Shown: piece after piece, positions 62,162 through 64,000 of the stretch
Layout of the letters: each line of letters opens with the position of its first letter
How positions within the stretch are numbered: position 1 is the stretch's first letter
Assembly: GCF_029433515.1 (NCBI RefSeq)
Contig: NZ_JAQTIG010000006.1
Coordinates: 56,118 to 120,117 of the forward strand
DNA length: 64,000 nt
Source: Lactobacillus sp. ESL0679
GTDB lineage: Bacteria; Bacillota; Bacilli; Lactobacillales; Lactobacillaceae
Direction of reading: 5' to 3'
Notes under the pieces: model-generated
The model's database searches: none
What the model saw: the letters and a program-made list of their open reading frames with translations, nothing else
Told to the model about the DNA's origin: nothing
Made by a program: the position numbers and the translations under genes

Positions 62162-62557
62162 ATGGACTATAAAAACTATTCCAAATATGATGATGTGTTG
62201 ACCAAGGTTAAACTGCTGTTACCCAATAGTGATAACAATCCAAGCTATGAAGACATCCTTAATTTTACGATTGAGAAAGCAATCAATGATGTTGCTAATT
62301 ACTGCAATACGCCGATTGATGAGTTGCCAGCACAGTTATGCAGCACAATTGTTAGTTTAGCCGTACAATTACTTGATACTCATGGTTGGCTTAATGGGCA
62401 ACAAGACGACAGCAATATAGGTTCAATCACTGAAGGCGATGTATCAGTAACGTTTAAGCAACCTAGCGAAATCTACAAAGACTTACAAACAGTCAATGCA
62501 ATCAGCGATGATTTTCGCTCAATATTAAACAAATTTAGGAGGTTGCCACCACAATGA
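62162..62557 (+). CDS. Head-tail connector (gp6/gp15-like)
   Basis: The 131-residue protein is mostly helical (ILNFTIEKAINDVANYCNTPIDELP; CSTIVSLAVQLLDTHG), as in adaptor proteins that bind the portal ring. It lies 3 bp after the capsid gene and overlaps the next gene by 4 bp. Confidence 0.75.
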   Translation: MDYKNYSKYDDVLTKVKLLLPNSDNNPSYEDILNFTIEKAINDVANYCNTPIDELPAQLCSTIVSLAVQLLDTHGWLNGQQDDSNIGSITEGDVSVTFKQPSEIYKDLQTVNAISDDFRSILNKFRRLPPQ

Positions 62558-62916
62558 GCATATATGGCGGACTGACCAGAGCAGCACCACTGCTTTGGCA
62601 TGATAAAGCAACAATAACTGGTAAGCGAGCAATTAAGCATGGCGCTATCACTGATAGTGAGACCGTGACGATTGTTTCTGATGAACCGTGTAAAGTTATC
62701 CTAAAAGGGCAAAAAGCCAGCACACAATCGTTTTTCGGCACTGACGAATACGACGCAGAACTATTAATTAGAACGGGAATCGATATTCCAGCAGGTAGTC
62801 GTATTAGCATAACTGATATAAATGGTAAAACGGTTCAGTATAAGCGAGCCAGCAAAGGCTATACTGGTTATGCTAGTCATCAAGAGCTAGCAATGGTGAG
62901 GGATGAGAAAGCATGA
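62554..62916 (+). CDS. Putative minor capsid/stopper protein
   Basis: The 120-residue, strand-rich protein (LLWHDKATITGKRAI; VTIVSDEPCKVILKGQ) matches head-closure (stopper) proteins by length and order. It overlaps its neighbours by 4 bp each, so expression is coupled. Confidence 0.75.
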   Translation: MSIYGGLTRAAPLLWHDKATITGKRAIKHGAITDSETVTIVSDEPCKVILKGQKASTQSFFGTDEYDAELLIRTGIDIPAGSRISITDINGKTVQYKRASKGYTGYASHQELAMVRDEKA

Positions 62917-63317
62917 GTTTGGGAACAGTTGATGATGCTGAGTTCAAGGCATTTACTGACAAGATTACGAATGCCGTAAATAGTGGTCAGTTAAAGCAAG
63001 CGATTGGTGAGAGTGCTGGTAGAATTGGTCAGCAGTCACTCAAAAAATTTAAGGCTAATACACCAATTGGCAAAACTAAGGTGCTAGGTCGGGCATGGCA
63101 AGTTGAAGGTCCGCACTATGACGGTATGAGTTGGAGTATTAAACTCAGTAATAATACTAAATATGCTTCTTACGTCGAAAATGGGCACAGAACCAGAGGA
63201 CATAAGAGTTGGGTACCTGGACAATTCTTTATGGAGAGGTCCAAAACGCAAATTGAAAGTCAATTGCCGTTCTTGATTACGCCATTGTTAGTTAAGTTTA
63301 GGAACCTATTATCATGA
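62913..63317 (+). CDS. HK97 gp10-like minor capsid/tail-completion protein
   Basis: The 134-residue protein has the gp10/minor-capsid pattern: FKANTPIGKTKVLGRAWQVEG, SNNTKYASYVENGHRTRGHKSWVPGQFFMERS. It is placed at the head-tail joint and overlaps the next gene by 4 bp. Confidence 0.82.
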   Translation: MSLGTVDDAEFKAFTDKITNAVNSGQLKQAIGESAGRIGQQSLKKFKANTPIGKTKVLGRAWQVEGPHYDGMSWSIKLSNNTKYASYVENGHRTRGHKSWVPGQFFMERSKTQIESQLPFLITPLLVKFRNLLS

Positions 63318-63724
63318 CAATTACAGAGCGCATAGCAAACGAAATAGCAGTAATCTTTCCAGATGCAGTAATTTATACAGAGAACCAAGACAGTGGCTTT
63401 GAGCAACCGTCTTTTTTTATCCAGAAAATTCTAACTGCAACTACACCACTGTTATTTGAGAACCAGGACAGAAAATATTACTACCAGATAGTGTATTTTC
63501 CTAATCTTGACCATCCAAATGCAGATATGGAGCGTGTGGAAGATAAACTGCTAGACAATTTTACACAGTTATCAGGCTTTGCCGATATTCATAATCGCGA
63601 ATTTGACATTGATATAGCTAACACTGTGTTAGAAGTTAAATTCGAAGTATGGACCTGGGCAATTAAGCAAGATACTACGATTAAGCAAAGAAAGGTAGAT
63701 GTAAATGGCGGAGTCAAAGACTGA
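63314..63724 (+). CDS. Tail terminator family protein
   Basis: The 136-residue protein (MTITERIANEIAVIFPDAVIY; YYYQIVYFPNLDHPNADMERVEDKLLDNF) fits the phage tail-terminator group found before sheath genes in contractile phages. It caps the tail tube and joins it to the head. Confidence 0.7.
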   Translation: MTITERIANEIAVIFPDAVIYTENQDSGFEQPSFFIQKILTATTPLLFENQDRKYYYQIVYFPNLDHPNADMERVEDKLLDNFTQLSGFADIHNREFDIDIANTVLEVKFEVWTWAIKQDTTIKQRKVDVNGGVKD

Positions 63725-63914
63725 CACAGTGCAGGAAAAGCCTATTAGCACTGTTACTAAACCAGAAAACAGGTTTACAAAGAAAGCTATGCTTAATAGC
63801 AATCTATTTGAAACCGTTGAAAAGGATATCTTAACGATTGTCTTAGATGATGAAAAAACATATACAGTTGAAGAAGCACATCATGCAATTGATGTGTTCG
63901 AAGGAGGTATTTAA
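63705..63914 (+). CDS. Small protein before the sheath gene
   Basis: The 69-residue protein overlaps the tail terminator by 20 bp and ends at the base before the sheath ATG. It resembles the short XkdJ-position protein of PBSX-type modules by size and order; no domain is recognised. GGCGGAG upstream is weak. Confidence 0.6.
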   Translation: MAESKTDTVQEKPISTVTKPENRFTKKAMLNSNLFETVEKDILTIVLDDEKTYTVEEAHHAIDVFEGGI

Positions 63915-64000
63915 ATGGCAGGTGGAACATGGAAAACGCAGAATAAGCGACGTCCTGGAGCATATATTAATGTTAAAGGCGTTGCTCAACCAACTTCTGA
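63915..64000 (+). CDS. Contractile-tail sheath protein (N terminus only)
   Basis: Only 28 codons are in the window, after AAGGAGG. The sequence MAGGTWKTQNKRRPGAYINV matches the conserved start of myovirus/PBSX-type (XkdK-like) tail-sheath proteins. This indicates a contractile tail for the phage. The rest of the gene lies beyond the right edge. Confidence 0.82.
   Translation, partial: MAGGTWKTQNKRRPGAYINVKGVAQPTS

Overview
The window looks like a Lactobacillus chromosome of the acidophilus/helveticus/crispatus type. It is A+T-rich, its tmRNA tag ends in ...SYALAA, and it carries a lactobacillus-style comG operon followed by a methyltransferase and ackA. No taxonomic search was possible, so the species is open. 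About the first 36.3 kb is host DNA. The rest, to the right edge and beyond, is an integrated temperate phage.

Host part, left to right. A glycosyltransferase/acyltransferase group (1-2077) is followed by a small decayed reading frame. Next is a TrpXYZ-type aromatic amino-acid ABC importer (2865-5559). It is preceded by a consensus promoter, a 21-codon leader peptide rich in Phe codons and competing hairpins ending in a terminator, and its binding-protein gene has an in-frame stop codon. Then come a GNAT acetyltransferase, a three-gene ABC-2 exporter, a GrpB-family protein, a large FtsX-type ABC exporter, a Cof-type HAD phosphatase and an APC permease. These are followed by YebC, the seven-gene comG competence pseudopilus operon, a methyltransferase, ackA and ssrA. 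A truncated integrase lies convergent to ssrA and marks an old integration at the tmRNA 3' end. After that: manA, a two-component system, an SPFH protein, an LtaS-type enzyme, a VanZ protein, pgi, an ECF S component, an MFS exporter, a serine hydrolase and two tRNA genes (Glu-CTC, Gln-CTG).

Prophage part. The integrase (36393-37487, minus strand) starts right after tRNA-Gln, so the left attachment site is there. The lysogeny side holds an Abi_2/HEPN abortive-infection protein directly downstream of a small promoter-RNA-terminator unit, a zinc-ribbon protein, a lipoprotein, an ImmA-like peptidase and a CI-like repressor with operator-like palindromes. Rightward come an antirepressor, small early genes, a replication module (Sak4-like ATPase, SF2 helicase, DUF669 protein, primase/SF3 helicase), an iteron-rich putative origin, a VRR-NUC nuclease and an ArpU-type late regulator. 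An A+T-rich cargo block (52.1-55.6 kb) precedes the terminase. Its first gene has its ribosome-binding site inside a 24-bp near-perfect inverted repeat. The head module (terminase, short portal, MuF protein with toxin-like C terminus and candidate immunity gene, scaffold, capsid, connectors) ends at the first codons of a contractile-tail sheath gene. This points to a myovirus-type phage of PBSX-like gene order.

The most interesting candidates are the ncRNA plus Abi_2/HEPN unit with its two geometrically identical flanking inverted repeats, the SD-sequestered cargo block, the MuF toxin/immunity pair, and the leader-peptide attenuator of the amino-acid importer. Several lesions (in-frame stops at 3261 and 50974, possible deletion in the portal) suggest ongoing decay or strain polymorphism.
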